This document shows, in pieces, positions 9,595-21,085 of a stretch of DNA of 64,000 nt (position 1 is the stretch's first letter; each line of letters begins with the position of its first letter). Position numbers and translations under genes: made by a program. The notes under the pieces are model-generated. The model had not been told where the DNA came from, did not search any database, and worked only from the letters and a program-made list of their open reading frames with translations. The stretch is from Flectonema sp. DT1601 (lineage: Eukaryota; Euglenozoa; Diplonemea; Diplonemida; Diplonemidae): assembly GCA_964019425.1 (NCBI GenBank), contig OZ025784.1, positions 372,001 through 436,000 of the forward strand, read 5' to 3'.

Positions 9595-11034
9595 TTAGTT
9601 GTGTCGCCATTCTTTGCGAGATTTCCTATAATCATCTACTGCTGCACCCTGTCCCTGAGATGGTTGATAACCAGATAAATTATAATCATCCGCAGCTATG
9701 GATGTAAAGCCACCTCCCGTTTTTGATAACTCTCTCACTTCATTATCAAAGTTACTATCAATCTGTTCATCAACAGTAGGCTCAAGGTATAAGTTAGGAT
9801 TACATATCCAAAGGTATGGAAAGAACATAAACTCATTCGGATCGAATTCTGCTGTCGAGTCGACTGAGAATTCCTGCATTACACTGATCGCTTCTTCAAT
9901 CCGACCAACTACTTTAAAATTATTTGGGTGATCAACAGAGTTAATCATTATATTATGAATCAAGAATCCTCCATTACGTTCAATCTGATCCCAGTCGAGA
10001 GAGAGAGGGTTTGGATGCTGAACTTCATTTAAGTAGTCCGCACCAATAATTTCACACGAAATCTTCTGACCATTTGGAAGCCAACGACGAAGTAATATCG
10101 CACCCTCTCTCCTCTCAACAGTGAAATCTTCTTGTCCAAGAATGTAGTCATCAATAATGCAATCAGGTGGTAGTTTTTCCCAAATTATCCTTGGAGGTGG
10201 AAGTTTAACAAAGGGCATCTTCCCATCTTCAATGGCTTTGCGTATCATTCTGTGACTGTTTCTTTCTTCAAATACTACGAGTGTTTCCTCTTTTTTCATA
10301 TTGTGTAACATCTCCCACTGCACCTTTGACACGTTCTTTGGTCGCATACTTCTCTTGTACGGCTGCTGAAAGAATCTGTCAGGCTGCGGGAGAAGTTTAT
10401 ACCAGTCTTCTAGAAGTTTCCAGAATTGCTCTTTCTCCCAACCCATTTCAGCATAAGAACGTTCTAAAGCTTGGCGAACAAGTGTGTCTTCCATGAGGTA
10501 CTTTCCTTTTTGTGATTCGAGTTTCTCTTGACTATAACTAACTTTATCGTTGCCGTATTGATCCCAACGACTGTCCCAACGTTTTACAAAATGAACGGGA
10601 TGAAGGTTCCAGTGAGATCGTTGTTCCTTAATCTTATCAAATGCCTCAGCCTGGCGTTCTAATTCTCGCTCTTCCGCGCGGATTCGAAGTGCCATCCCGG
10701 AGCCATAGCGGTCGATTAACTGTTGCTTGTCTTTTCCCCACCTGTTCATCTTCGCCAGCTTGTTCGCCTCTGCGAATATGCTAACTCTGTCTTCAGGGTT
10801 TATTATCGCCAGTGCTTCTTCTGTATCACGCTCTTTTACAGCCAACAGTGTCTTTTTTCTCTCTGGAGTCATTTCCTTTCGGCCTTTGGCTTGGCGATAT
10901 CGAGTCATCCAATGGGGTTGATTGAAATCTGATTTTTGTTTAATCTCTCGTTCATCGAAGGCGAACACATCTTCACAGTAAGTTCTTCTCGCACGAGTGA
11001 GTAGTCGGGGGCGTGGTAAAATTATTCGTCTCAT
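9595..11034 (-). CDS. Putative mitochondrial protein, family not recognised
   Basis: A 479-residue single-exon protein. The N-terminus MRRIILPRPRLLTRARRTY is Arg-rich without acidic residues, as in a mitochondrial targeting peptide. The body is Trp-, Arg- and Glu-rich and highly charged (for example KRWDSRWDQYGNDK, EKEQFWKLLEDWYKLLPQPDRF). There is no membrane segment and no catalytic motif that I know. Such composition is common among lineage-specific mitochondrial ribosome or complex subunits, but that is inference. A strong acceptor (TTTCTTTCTTCAG) lies 9 nt upstream of the ATG, so the start is well supported. It sits 262 nt upstream of PACRG in transcription order. Confidence 0.8.
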   Translation of the reverse strand: MRRIILPRPRLLTRARRTYCEDVFAFDEREIKQKSDFNQPHWMTRYRQAKGRKEMTPERKKTLLAVKERDTEEALAIINPEDRVSIFAEANKLAKMNRWGKDKQQLIDRYGSGMALRIRAEERELERQAEAFDKIKEQRSHWNLHPVHFVKRWDSRWDQYGNDKVSYSQEKLESQKGKYLMEDTLVRQALERSYAEMGWEKEQFWKLLEDWYKLLPQPDRFFQQPYKRSMRPKNVSKVQWEMLHNMKKEETLVVFEERNSHRMIRKAIEDGKMPFVKLPPPRIIWEKLPPDCIIDDYILGQEDFTVERREGAILLRRWLPNGQKISCEIIGADYLNEVQHPNPLSLDWDQIERNGGFLIHNIMINSVDHPNNFKVVGRIEEAISVMQEFSVDSTAEFDPNEFMFFPYLWICNPNLYLEPTVDEQIDSNFDNEVRELSKTGGGFTSIAADDYNLSGYQPSQGQGAAVDDYRKSRKEWRHN

Positions 11035-13983
11035 TTAATACTCTGAAGAAAGAAATAAAGAATACCGGTAGACCCTAAGCTAGCCCCACCTGGCCGGATA
11101 GTTAATTAGTACCGCGACATAACGATTGCCTTCAACACCCGTAGAACCTGTCTGAAAACGATAAATAATCCACAGTAACAACGACAAGTTTTTTATACGA
11201 ATATCATGGTGCGGGGAAGAGGGAACGAGTGGTGGGGAGGGATCGGGAGAATTATTTGTTTGTTCCAAACGTCAAAAAAGAAATGAAAGACGAAAGGAGA
11301 ATTCCGGTGATCAACCACTAGAAGATTTCTTTCTTCTTAACTCACACTATCAATCTGTGTACATCAAATCACTCACAAAGAAGTGATGTGAAGAAACAGT
11401 TGCGGAGTTCTATTCCAGAAATAGTTTGGGAACCCTACTCGTCAGATGACATTGTGAGTCACCCAAACACAATAAAATAAATAGTTTTCTTTGACTACAC
11501 TGCTACCCAACTGCTTGAGCAACTATGTACAGACTACCACTACTCAGAAGGGAGTATGAAATAAAAAAAAAAGGACAGAATAATCCTCACACTTTTTTTT
11601 ATTTTTTGGGCACAACCTGCTCCTTTAGTAAAATGTATTTCGAGACGAGAAAAAGAAAAAAAAATTTAAAAAAAAAAAAAAAGGTGCACCGATGAGAAGA
11701 CTGCATCACGCACGCCGAAAGGAGTAAAAAAGTGAAATGTCACAATTACAAAAGACAACGAGAAACAATATTGTTGTTTATTAAGACTTCGGATACGATG
11801 GATCCCAAATGGAGGTCTTTTTGATGTAATTATTTGACAAAAAACAAAAACTAATCTCAAATATGTTCTTTAAAAATGACAGTTGGGGAGAATGGGAAAA
11901 GGTCGGCAAACAAATTTAATATAATCGAATGACGATCACTAACAAGTGTTTACACTTTCCCCGAACACGTGAAACAAGAGACGCACATTTAGAACCAGAT
12001 TGGGAAGATTTTTATAAAAAAACAATATTTAGAGAGAATAGAAGAGAAAAAGTAATTTAAAGGGTGAAGAAAATTAGATTTGCAGCCTGGCAAGGAACCT
12101 ATAAACTGATATTTTAATAACAACAATAACTCCAATAGGAAGGTGTCCTTGCTTGGCAAAGCAATGGAACGCACCAGCTTTGTTGCTTCAACACATTAAG
12201 AATAAAATGAAAACGATGAATAAATAAGAACAACACCAACAACAACACACCAACCGTGTTTAATAATGACTGGCATTCATTCAGCTTCTCCTTTCCGATT
12301 TCGTTGGAGGAACAAGTAGTCAAGGAATGAATCTGTTCTCAATTTGGGAAAGACAAGCGTGCAAGACGCCCAATGAAAGTCCAGCAGGAGAATGTATCAA
12401 AAGTATTCTCTTAGTGGTTTCGCAGCATATGAGCACGTAAAATACTCTCACCACGATAGTACAGAACAAGGTCATAGTAATAAAAGAGGGTCAACGACCA
12501 GCTTACATTCTCACAACCTCAGAAAATGAAAAAAAAAAAAAGTTGTTAAATTATTGATGTATAGCGCACGTGGATGACAAGAAGCGGGTCAATCCACGGA
12601 GGCGAATTGCATACTTTAGCAATTAAGCTGAATAAAAGATAACTAAGCATGCAGCTTAACATCATACACAACAAAAAGAAAGAAAGGTTCTTTGCTTTTG
12701 TGGAACTGATGATAATTAATATTGTTGGTATCCACATCACAAATCCAGAGGTTTGTTGTGTTTTTTCTTCCCATTTTTGGTTTGTATTCATTTGATAATG
12801 AACTGCTTAGCGCATTGCTGAGAACAGCAAAAAAACGACGCATTTTTCTTCTTAGTCACCATTCAATTTTGGGAGAACAAGATAAGACCAAAAAAAAGTG
12901 TAAAATACAACAACGAGTTATATAGTTGTGTCATAGATAACAATAACAGATTTACATCCACACGGTAACTGGGAACTATTTAGAAAAAGACAGTTATTTA
13001 TTTCTTCTTTAAGTCTTCCGGATTACTATACAGTCATTCAATAAGAGTTTTCAACGGCACTGCAACAAGTGCAGCAGATGGTTAACAGTACCACTCTGTT
13101 GACATGTTTTCGTTCTACTTGTTTCTTCATTTCATTCTCAACTTTGGGGAATGGGACTCGTCGTATAGAACAACAACAAGGGGATACTATGTTACTTGGT
13201 TATTGGAACTGAACTTTTCATTTTCCTAATCCGGTTGTTTTCCTTCTTTCTTTTTCCTTCTTTTTTTCTTCTTTTTACTTCCTTTTCTTTTTTTTTTTTT
13301 TATAAGTCTCCTTCCCTTTCCTTTCATGTCTCCAGTTAGCATTCCAAATCATTGGGGAGGGAATCACCCAATGAAGTGGTAGAAATGTAGTCTTGTTGAA
13401 TGTGTTCTCTTACTCTACGCAGAAGAGTCTTTTACGTTGGTTGAATAGAGACATTAATTCGACAAAAAGAAAGTGAAGAACTAAAAACACACATCAAGAA
13501 ACCGTCAGTTCGCATATCGATAAGGTGTCTAAGTGCATTGCCATTTCCATTTTCAACTAAAGAAGACAAAAAAGGTTTGAAACAAAAAAAAAAGAAAAAA
13601 AAGTGAGGATTTAAAAGAGAGGAAATCATAAAAATTGGATGTAAGGGCGGGTAAAACAGCCAAAAAAAAAAAAAAAAAAAAAAAAAGCGGTTTTATTTCT
13701 TCCCGAGACACGACTACTTGTTGCCTGCGTAGTTTGAACGATTGTAGATTACAGCTCAGCATCGCTAACAATACGTGGCATAGAAGTCGTGTTTGCAAAG
13801 GAACAAATAACGTGATTTTTAATACCCCTGACAAGAAGATAATTAAAAAAAACAGCCATTTGGCTGCTGTCTTTGATTTAATTCATTCATCAAGCATGAC
13901 TGCCATAACTATAATGTTATTTCGTACACAAGAATAAAATAAATAAAATGACCCGTCTTACATAGACAAGTGTGAAGTAGGAA

Positions 13984-14016
<33 letters not shown>

Positions 14017-14937
14017 TAAAGAAATATCAAGAACCAAACCATAAAAACATAACCAAAAACGAAAAAGAAATAATAAATAAAAATAAAAAAACAATTATCG
14101 AGGACGAGGAGAATAATAAATTAGTGAATGTGCTTTTCAAGTTTTAATAAGAAACTTGTTTTGTCAAACGAAGGAACACTTTGAAAACTCCGTGGATCAC
14201 GAGAGCACTTTGATTTCAATTGTTATGTTAGCAGCACCAGTAGGAGGCTTGGTTTGGTTTCTTCACAATAAAAATCGCTTCCAATTACCCACACCAGAAC
14301 TTAAAAGTTCTCACGTGTAGCCAAATACTAACATTCTGCAATCGCGGCTGATTGCCTGCCGGACTGCCATGTAGTTTATTTGTTTGTTTGTTTGTTTGTT
14401 TGAGTGAGTTTTTCATTTCTGTTCATTTCAGTAAGATTATTGTTATGCTGAAAACGAAAGAAAGAAAAAAAGAAAATTAAAAATAAAGAGTGCACCTCGA
14501 CGACATTCGAGGCTGCGATGTATGTGAGGTCACAATATAATTTTGTGATGACATAAAAATTAAAAAAAACCCCCCCCAATATTATTATTGTAAGGGTTCT
14601 GGAACGCTTCGAAAATGAACAACACAAACAGCGCTTTGATACCAAATGAGTGTTGTTTTGGTTTTGTTTGTTAGAAGTCAAGTGACGTTGACAATAACTT
14701 CTAAAGAAAACGTTCATCGACAACTATTTGAGCTCCTCATCAGAAATAAATTGTTAACAACAGCAAGCTTGTCATCGTAAACAGAATGTACCGATAAGAA
14801 TAGGTAAGAAATCCTAACAGCACGTGATGTGCAATCACACGGTCTTACGACACGTATTAGACAGCTAACCGTGTAACAGATATGATGTGAACTTCACAAT
14901 CTGAATAGTCCAGTTATCCCTTCATAGTGAGGGTTAA
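11035..14937. other. Large gene-free region (3.9 kb)
   Basis: The longest stretch without a gene. It is AT-rich with many homopolymers (for example A runs near 11668-11685, 13663-13686 and 13982-14006, and a mixed T/C run near 13240-13310). There is also a short (GTTT)n near 14378-14402. Apparent small frames are runs of Phe or Lys read through homopolymers. I saw no splice-bounded exon, tRNA or strong hairpin. Confidence 0.5.
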
Positions 14938-15674
14938 CTAGGAAAGGTTTAAAACAGAAAAGAAATTCGAATCAGTTTCAGAACCCAATAAGTCACCAAG
15001 TAATGAATCAATATAATTATCAACTACAGTGATGTCTCTGTCTGAAGTAATGTCCTCAACAGCAACTGGGACAGACACGAAAGGTTGTGAAGCATCGCAA
15101 GTCAACTCTTCTGAACTCGCAGAGTCTTCATCAGAACTCTGCCGGCCGGCTTCCATCTGCTGCAAAATCTCCATTTCCAGGGCGGTGAGCTGCGCCTGGG
15201 GTACGGAATTTGCTCTTTGTTTGACCTATTTTAAGTTTGTTTTTAATTGATATTTAATTACATTATTATTACATTAAAACAACAGACAAGTAGGCATACT
15301 GGTTTGGTAGTATCGGGGACCTCTTTTTGTTTTATGAAGTCGATAATTCTTTTTCGGGAGTCTTTGTTGTCGTCTTTTGTGAGATCAACACAGTTGAGAC
15401 CAATGATGGCGGAGTTAGAACGTCTGTTCTTTTTAACGATACCCAGACGGGCTTCAATCGCTGATCCGTTTCCCACAACTCCTGTACCTCCGAGTAACTG
15501 TGCTTGTAACGGAGCGCTGTGTGGACGTTCCTTTCCATCGCTAGTCGATGCTGTGGGTCCACCTCCTGCTTGTGTTCTCTTCTTTTGTCCTGCCCATCTT
15601 TTGCCACCGGTCTTCTCGTACCTGCGTTGGTGCATTCTGCGGATTACAGACTCTTCCTTTCCGAAGACTACCAT
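14938..15674 (-). CDS. Unknown protein, 2 exons, 220 aa
   Basis: Exon 1 (15674-15300) ends CCA/GTATGC. A 74-nt intron follows, and exon 2 (15225-14938) begins after AAAATAG in the same phase, giving 220 residues. The N-terminal half is basic (MVVFGKEESVIRRMHQRRY, then a Gly/Lys/Arg-rich stretch), as in nucleic-acid-binding proteins. The C-terminal half is acidic and Ser-rich (SSDEDSASSEE) and ends IDSLLGDLLGSETDSNFF. An in-frame stop lies directly before the ATG, and an acceptor-like CCAATTAG is about 20 nt upstream, so the start is firm. I do not recognise a family; a nuclear role is only suggested by composition. Confidence 0.75.
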
Positions 15675-15988
15675 TCACTCCAGCGCCTATTCCTAATTGG
15701 AGAGGAGATATAATGAAGTTTTTAGTTAATTAATGAAATACATAAATAGCTACATTTTGAATAGTTTCTTTTAATAAAAATATGGACGTGTTTCCCATAC
15801 ACCATCTCAAATCATACCCTTCACATCCACATAAGAGCTTAACATACGAACAAATAAACATCGAGCGCAGGTGAATTAATTTGTAATCACTCAAAGCCCC
15901 TTTAATTTCCAGTTATATTACACACACGAAACACACAACACTTGTGAAGTTAAGCGGCAGCAGCAATTGCAAACTGTTGCCGCTTGCA

Positions 15989-16026
<38 letters not shown>

Positions 16027-16473
16027 TGCACCCGTGTAGAAATTATCCAAATATATTTTTTTTTTTTTTTCAAAAAAAAAAAAAAAAAAAGAAAGGCAAG
16101 GAGATGCTGTTGTTGTTGCGTGACGATATCATCTTTCCTTTTGTCTTCTTTTTTCATAAAGAAAAAGAAAACAAAAAAAAAACAGTAAGCAAACTACAAC
16201 AAAGTGTATTTGGAAGCTGTATATTCCACACAGAAACTAACATTCGAAGAAGTCTATTATTTCTCATCCTCTTTATTGGCACTTGTGATTGAGAATAGCA
16301 CATGTTGACAGCACTGAGCAATCACAAAATGCTTGGCAACCATACAAGTAACTTACCGATAGCTAATATTGTCGCGTAGCAGAAAATGAAGGTTCCAGAC
16401 GACGGTTAAGCTCTCATCAGTACTACAGAATAACATGGAGGCTAGAGAACAATTATGTTGGTAGACAACCAAC
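15675..16473. other. Gene-free spacer with the longest homopolymer
   Basis: Holds a run of 35 T (15991-16025), then a T run followed by one C and an A run of about 18 (about 16056-16090), which could form a T/A hairpin. No gene or RNA recognised. Confidence 0.6.
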
Positions 16474-16534
16474 TTATCGCATGTAAGAATTAGGAAGTGA
16501 GTTATAGTTACCATATTGAGAAGGTTGCTGCTGC

Positions 16535-16565
<31 letters not shown>

Positions 16566-17587
16566 GCTGCTGAGTACTTTGTAAAAGGGATAAAAGACTT
16601 AGTTGAGGTTGCTGTACAACACTAGGCGGTATGGATTGTTGAGCAGCTTGTTGCGGAGCGAGTGAGGCGCTATCTTTAAGATTAACGAGTTGAGATAGAA
16701 GACCTCCATTATCCAACATCGCTCCTTGACCTGCTGTTGACGGCGGAACTCCAACTCCGGGTGTGCCAACGTACCCTCCGACAGAGTCACGTCTCATACG
16801 CTCATGTCTGACGGCTTCAAATTTACGGAGTTGCTGACGACGTTTATTCAAAACTACCTGAGTGTATGAGTCAAATGATAAACAAGCGACATCCATTGCC
16901 TTCTTTGTAACTTTAGTTGTGATGGTTCTCGTTGAGGCAGACATTTGAGCGACATCAGCAGCAGCTGCATCGATCACTCGACAGATGGTGTCACCAGATG
17001 CTTCATCAATAACTTCACTTTCATCACCGTAGTGAGGGATTGCTGCAACTTTAACAAACCCAATACGAACAACTTTATCCCAAGACTCTGGGATACTTGA
17101 TGGGTCTACACCAGTCACGTTTTCTCTATCAAGCATCCCACTGTAGACAACACCATAACCAAATAAACATGAAGTTAACTTACACTCCTCGTCATTCTTT
17201 ACTTCGTACCCACTGGAAACAATGACACAAAGTTTACCAGATCGGGTTACCACAGATTCCAAGGATTCTGGGATGTGAATTATTCCGTTTTTTATGGTGT
17301 AGTGAACCTGAGCTCTGTTTTGTAGTCTAATTATCAGATATGCTGTTTGTTTTGTTATTTTTAAAAACATTTCATTCATTTTATAAAATGAATAATCTCC
17401 AGACGAAGTTATTTTCATACCCACACTCGGATCTCGCTTCGATCTCTTTACTTGCTGCGTGGGAGCGCCTCTCCTGCGATTTTCAGATATGGAACCCAGC
17501 AAGCTTTGTAGTCTATCCTGCGTTTTAAATTCATTTAATAAAGTACAGATTGCGAGACAAATATTTATTGTAAACACGGCATACCAT
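16474..17587 (-). CDS. Unknown protein with C-terminal poly-Gln tract
   Basis: Most likely spliced: the ATG at 17587-17585 is followed at once by GTATGC, a 67-nt intron ends AACGCAG, and translation resumes DRLQSLLGSISENRRRG (exon 2, 17517-16474). The intron is a multiple of three without a stop, so an unspliced reading would also be open. The middle (INGVHYTIKNGI-type beta-rich segment, IPESLESVVTRSGKLCVIVSSGYEV, then FGYGVVYSGML) looks like a folded domain I cannot name. The helix NKRRQQLRKFEAVRHERMRRD is strongly basic. The tail is low-complexity, with about 17-19 Gln residues from CAA/CAG codons (about 16525-16572) inside a wider Gln-rich region, like many transcription or RNA-granule proteins. 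Confidence 0.75.
16525..16572 (-). repeat. CAA/CAG trinucleotide tract (poly-Gln)
   Basis: Tandem trinucleotides coding for Gln near the C-terminus of the preceding gene. The inner part is pure CAA and the ends are CAG, so length change by slippage is likely between strains. Confidence 0.9.
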
Positions 17588-17973
17588 TTCTTATAGCAGC
17601 CCCCCTCAGGGACTCCTCCCCCGATGCCTTCCCTGTCGATACCTCCCTCCTGTTGTAGTAATAAATAATTGAATTGCCTTAATAAAATAATCACTATTGA
17701 TAAACTGGTTTAGGTTGTGCATTTGTTGTAACTGACTGCTGAAGTTAACCAGTTGTTAAGTTACGTGAAGACAAGATATTCTTAATACCATCAAACGATA
17801 AATAGCCGATCGGGGAGAGCACAGGGATGCATAAGTAGAATCACCTTCAATATAATTAGATATTGCAGACGTGAGTAAGACACATGTGAAGAATAGTTGC
17901 AGCGGGAAAAGTTCTTTTTTTTTAAAATCGAAAAAAAAAAAAACTCCTTTCTTTATTGTTTTTTTTAAAATCG

Positions 17974-18005
<32 letters not shown>

Positions 18006-18782
18006 CTTTTTTGACAGGTTGTTGTAGTCCACTTAGAAAGCAGAAACAATATTGCTACCTCCAGCAATAATAAGACTTGCAAACGACTGTACAACAATTG
18101 AAGTGTCTATTCGCTGTGCCTTGAGCGGATTAGAATGGAATTTTTGTGTAAAATAAAAAATTCGAAAGTTTTTTTTTTTCCCACATGAACAAGATACCTG
18201 ATGTACTTCTGGTGAAAACAAACAGGAGCGGCGGGTCACGAAAAAAAAAATAAAACAAAATAAAAATAAATAAATAAAAAAAAGTAAACCTTCCCCTCTT
18301 CGAAGACGCCTCAATAATTGTTACTACAGCGACACTACTAAGCTAAAAACCAAACCTGAGATCGAAAAACTAATCTACGAAAACTACAATAAAACTACAG
18401 AAAATAAAAAAAGCCGTCAAGACGTGTACGTGAATGCCTAGCTGTAAGAACACATAATTGTGACGTTTGGATGAGTCGGTAATTATTTTTGTAGCGTCAC
18501 CAAACGATCAGTTCGTAACAGCAGCAGCTCTATAACTTTATTCGGTGAGAGGCGAGACGCACCTCGAATTACCTTTTTTTTTAACTACTCTCTCATGTGA
18601 TTTCTGAATAGAGGGGTGTCTATAAAATCAAAGGATTGCTATTTTTTTTTTTTTTTTTTCCCCCCCTTCTTTCTTTTTTTTTTTTTTGTTACATAAATAT
18701 TAATTGTACTTCAATTTTTTATCTTCTTTCAGAACTTTCCCGCTTTATAAAGAAACTGATAGCAACAAACAAACGGGCTATC

Positions 18783-18813
<31 letters not shown>

Positions 18814-19666
18814 GGGGAAAAAACTCCAAGTCATTCACCCCCTTCTATTCTAATAAGAAGCCACGTGACAGCCAACTACATAGAGGAATGCACAAGAACC
18901 ATGCGTAGGGATCAAGCGCAAACTTTTTTAAACTTAAATCGGAATTTCATTCATCCAAGCTACCCATTTAGAGAAGCCTACATGTAGTAAAGGTAATAAT
19001 AAAATAAGGGAAAGAATCTGTTTTTTTTTTTGCCATTCTAATGCCAAAAATGCAATGACAGAAGTCAGTGTTGACTAACTAACATGCAAACGGCAAACAA
19101 CCTAAACACCAAAAAATAAAATAAAAGGCTTCTTACCTAGGTTGCATTTTGTTTAATTTCTTTTTTTGATATAATCTCACTTCCAAAAAACACACAAAAA
19201 AAAAATAAATCGTCAAGAGCGAGCGCAGAAAAAAAATTATTAAATATCTGCATCCTAAGGGAAGGCAAAAATAAGGGGCGAGAGATCTCCCTTTAGTATC
19301 GTGTAATATCCCCCAACAGAAAACTTTGCCAGTAACTAGTAGCAAGTTGGATTTAATGTGATATCACAGATAGAGAAACACTGTTACCGCGACTAACTTA
19401 ATAGGCCGTATGTGTTGGCGAGAAAAGGCCAGCCGTTTTGTTTTCATTGAAGTATTGGTAACAAAACATTAAGAAGTTCCTTTTATGAATTTTGAACACC
19501 AACTTTGTTTTTATAATGTTAACACAATTATTTTGTGAATAAGGGAAAAAAAAAAAAAAAAAAAAAAAAAATCGAAAAAAGAAAGTTTTTTTTTTTGTTT
19601 TTTTTTGCGAAAACCGTATGTGCAAAAAGTGATCATGAATTTTTTCGTCTACTTCTGCATAATCAT
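17588..19666. other. Gene-free region (2.1 kb), homopolymer-rich
   Basis: Contains many A and T runs (17930-18002, 18170-18180, 18640-18690, 18784-18811, 19550-19605), including two nearby copies of tttttaaaatcgaaaaaaaa (about 17918 and 17961). The apparent frames are Phe- or Lys-rich artefacts. No gene recognised. Confidence 0.5.
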
Positions 19667-20050
19667 CTAACAAGCATCTTCTCCGAAGCTGATCGTTTGT
19701 CCCGTAAAAAAGCAAATAATCATCGCTAATACTGTTGTTTGTGTTTTGAGCTTCAAAGTCGTATCTAATAAATACTTTTTAACAGTAAGAAATGACATAC
19801 TGATAGTCACAGCTGCATATATCCAGAGTAGCCAAAGAGGAATATCCTCCGGATCTTTTTTATCAAGCATAATAAGGAAAACATTCTGTGCCAACTCTGC
19901 GTAAGCTAAAGCAATAAGAATAGTACCAGCGTATACGGTAAGATCGAAAATACACGACTTCGCTCCGCTAGCAGCTTGACCCGCTCCGGATTTCACTGTA
20001 CCGGCTACGTTGCCGGCCCCGGTTTTCATTTTTTGATATGCGGCGCTCAT
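19667..20050 (-). CDS. Small multi-pass membrane protein, 127 aa
   Basis: Start chosen at MSAAYQKMKTGAGN because an acceptor (CTATTCTCAG) lies 15 nt upstream. The longer frame beginning at 20101 would start before that site. The first 30 residues are Gly/Ala/Lys-rich (TGAGNVAGTVKSGAGQAAS). About three hydrophobic helices follow (YAGTILIALAYAEL, IPLWLLWIYAAVTISM, TVLAMIICFFTG). I cannot name a family. The location (organelle or plasma membrane) is unknown. Confidence 0.7.
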   Translation of the reverse strand: MSAAYQKMKTGAGNVAGTVKSGAGQAASGAKSCIFDLTVYAGTILIALAYAELAQNVFLIMLDKKDPEDIPLWLLWIYAAVTISMSFLTVKKYLLDTTLKLKTQTTVLAMIICFFTGQTISFGEDAC

Positions 20051-20248
20051 TTTAAATTTTTGAGACTGAGAATAGTAACAAACATTTTTAAAACACATCA
20101 AAATAAGATCTCAATTACTGAAAGTAAAAACATCACACCCGCCATTCCATTCCTCTGAACAACAATTAGTGGAATCAGCCTGCGTGTGAAGCTAGAAACA
20201 GAAATCTATTTTATCCCGTTGCGTAGAAGCAAATGAATGGGACTGCAT

Positions 20249-20799
20249 TCACAAATGCTCACCGAACACGTCCAGGCGAAGCTGACTAGTCTGCATGTTA
20301 ATGTAGACGAGTGAGAAGTAATGAGTGAATAGTTTGTGTAGTACACACTCAGTTAACTTATTGGAGGCTTCAACAAAGTCTCCGCTGAGAGTGGACCTTC
20401 CGTTAGTTCTCCTTCCGAAGCGGATACAGGGCGCAGGGAATACCATTTCTCCATTCTCAAAGGGGGGACTTTTACAATTAATGTTTTCCAAGGGGAGGCA
20501 ATCAACATTCCTTTAGTAACAGTAGAGTCACCAAAAAGATCTTTCTTTACTCGTTCTTTGAGTTCTTCAAACAAGACGTCCAGTGTGGTTGCTGCATCCT
20601 CAAAGGTGACGAATCGACATATTTCCCTCTGAGCCACACCAAGTCCTAAACCCATCTCAATAATTGCATAACTATACAACTGAGTCATCGCCCGCCTCCA
20701 TCTCTGTGAAGAGCGTCTTAGTGACGGACAGTCAGAAGTAGAGCACCAGGCAGCAATTCTCATTATCACATCGAACGGCAGTTGCGAAATCGACGGCAT
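20249..20799 (-). CDS. F-box-like protein, 2 exons, 163 aa
   Basis: Exon 1 (20799-20444) begins MPSISQLPFDVIMRIAAWC, followed by a stretch with Cys, Leu, Arg and Trp residues spaced as in an F-box (a Skp1-binding motif), about residues 5-40. A 59-nt intron starts GTATTC, carries CTAAC about 17 nt before its end and ends CTCAG. Exon 2 (20384-20249) continues GDFVEASNKLTECVLHKLFTH and ends LDVFGEHL. Without splicing, exon 1 would end in frame shortly after, but the exon-2 frame looks clearly protein-coding, so I favour splicing. The F-box match is by eye and moderate. Confidence 0.6.
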
Positions 20800-21085
20800 C
20801 ACCCGCCTTATGAAGTTGCCAGCTTCTGTTGAGGCTTACTGGGTTGGGGGTAACTTGATACTATGATTAAATAAAAAGCATTGGGGAAATATCAAAGTCT
20901 ACTACCATTCCACTTCTTTTTATTAACAAAAAAACTGTCGAACTGACTGCAATAAAAACCTGTCGAAAGAATTAATCGATGACAACAAACTAACGCAAAC
21001 GGGAAAGTAAACTACCTCCAGCTTTTAGTAGCGAGGTGTTCAGTCACTAAATTATGAGAACCATGATATGGTCCAGTCTCATCGT

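Noticed and set aside
13635-14094. Frames rich in Phe or Lys
   Set aside because: Produced by reading A/T homopolymers; no domain, acceptor or composition like the real genes.
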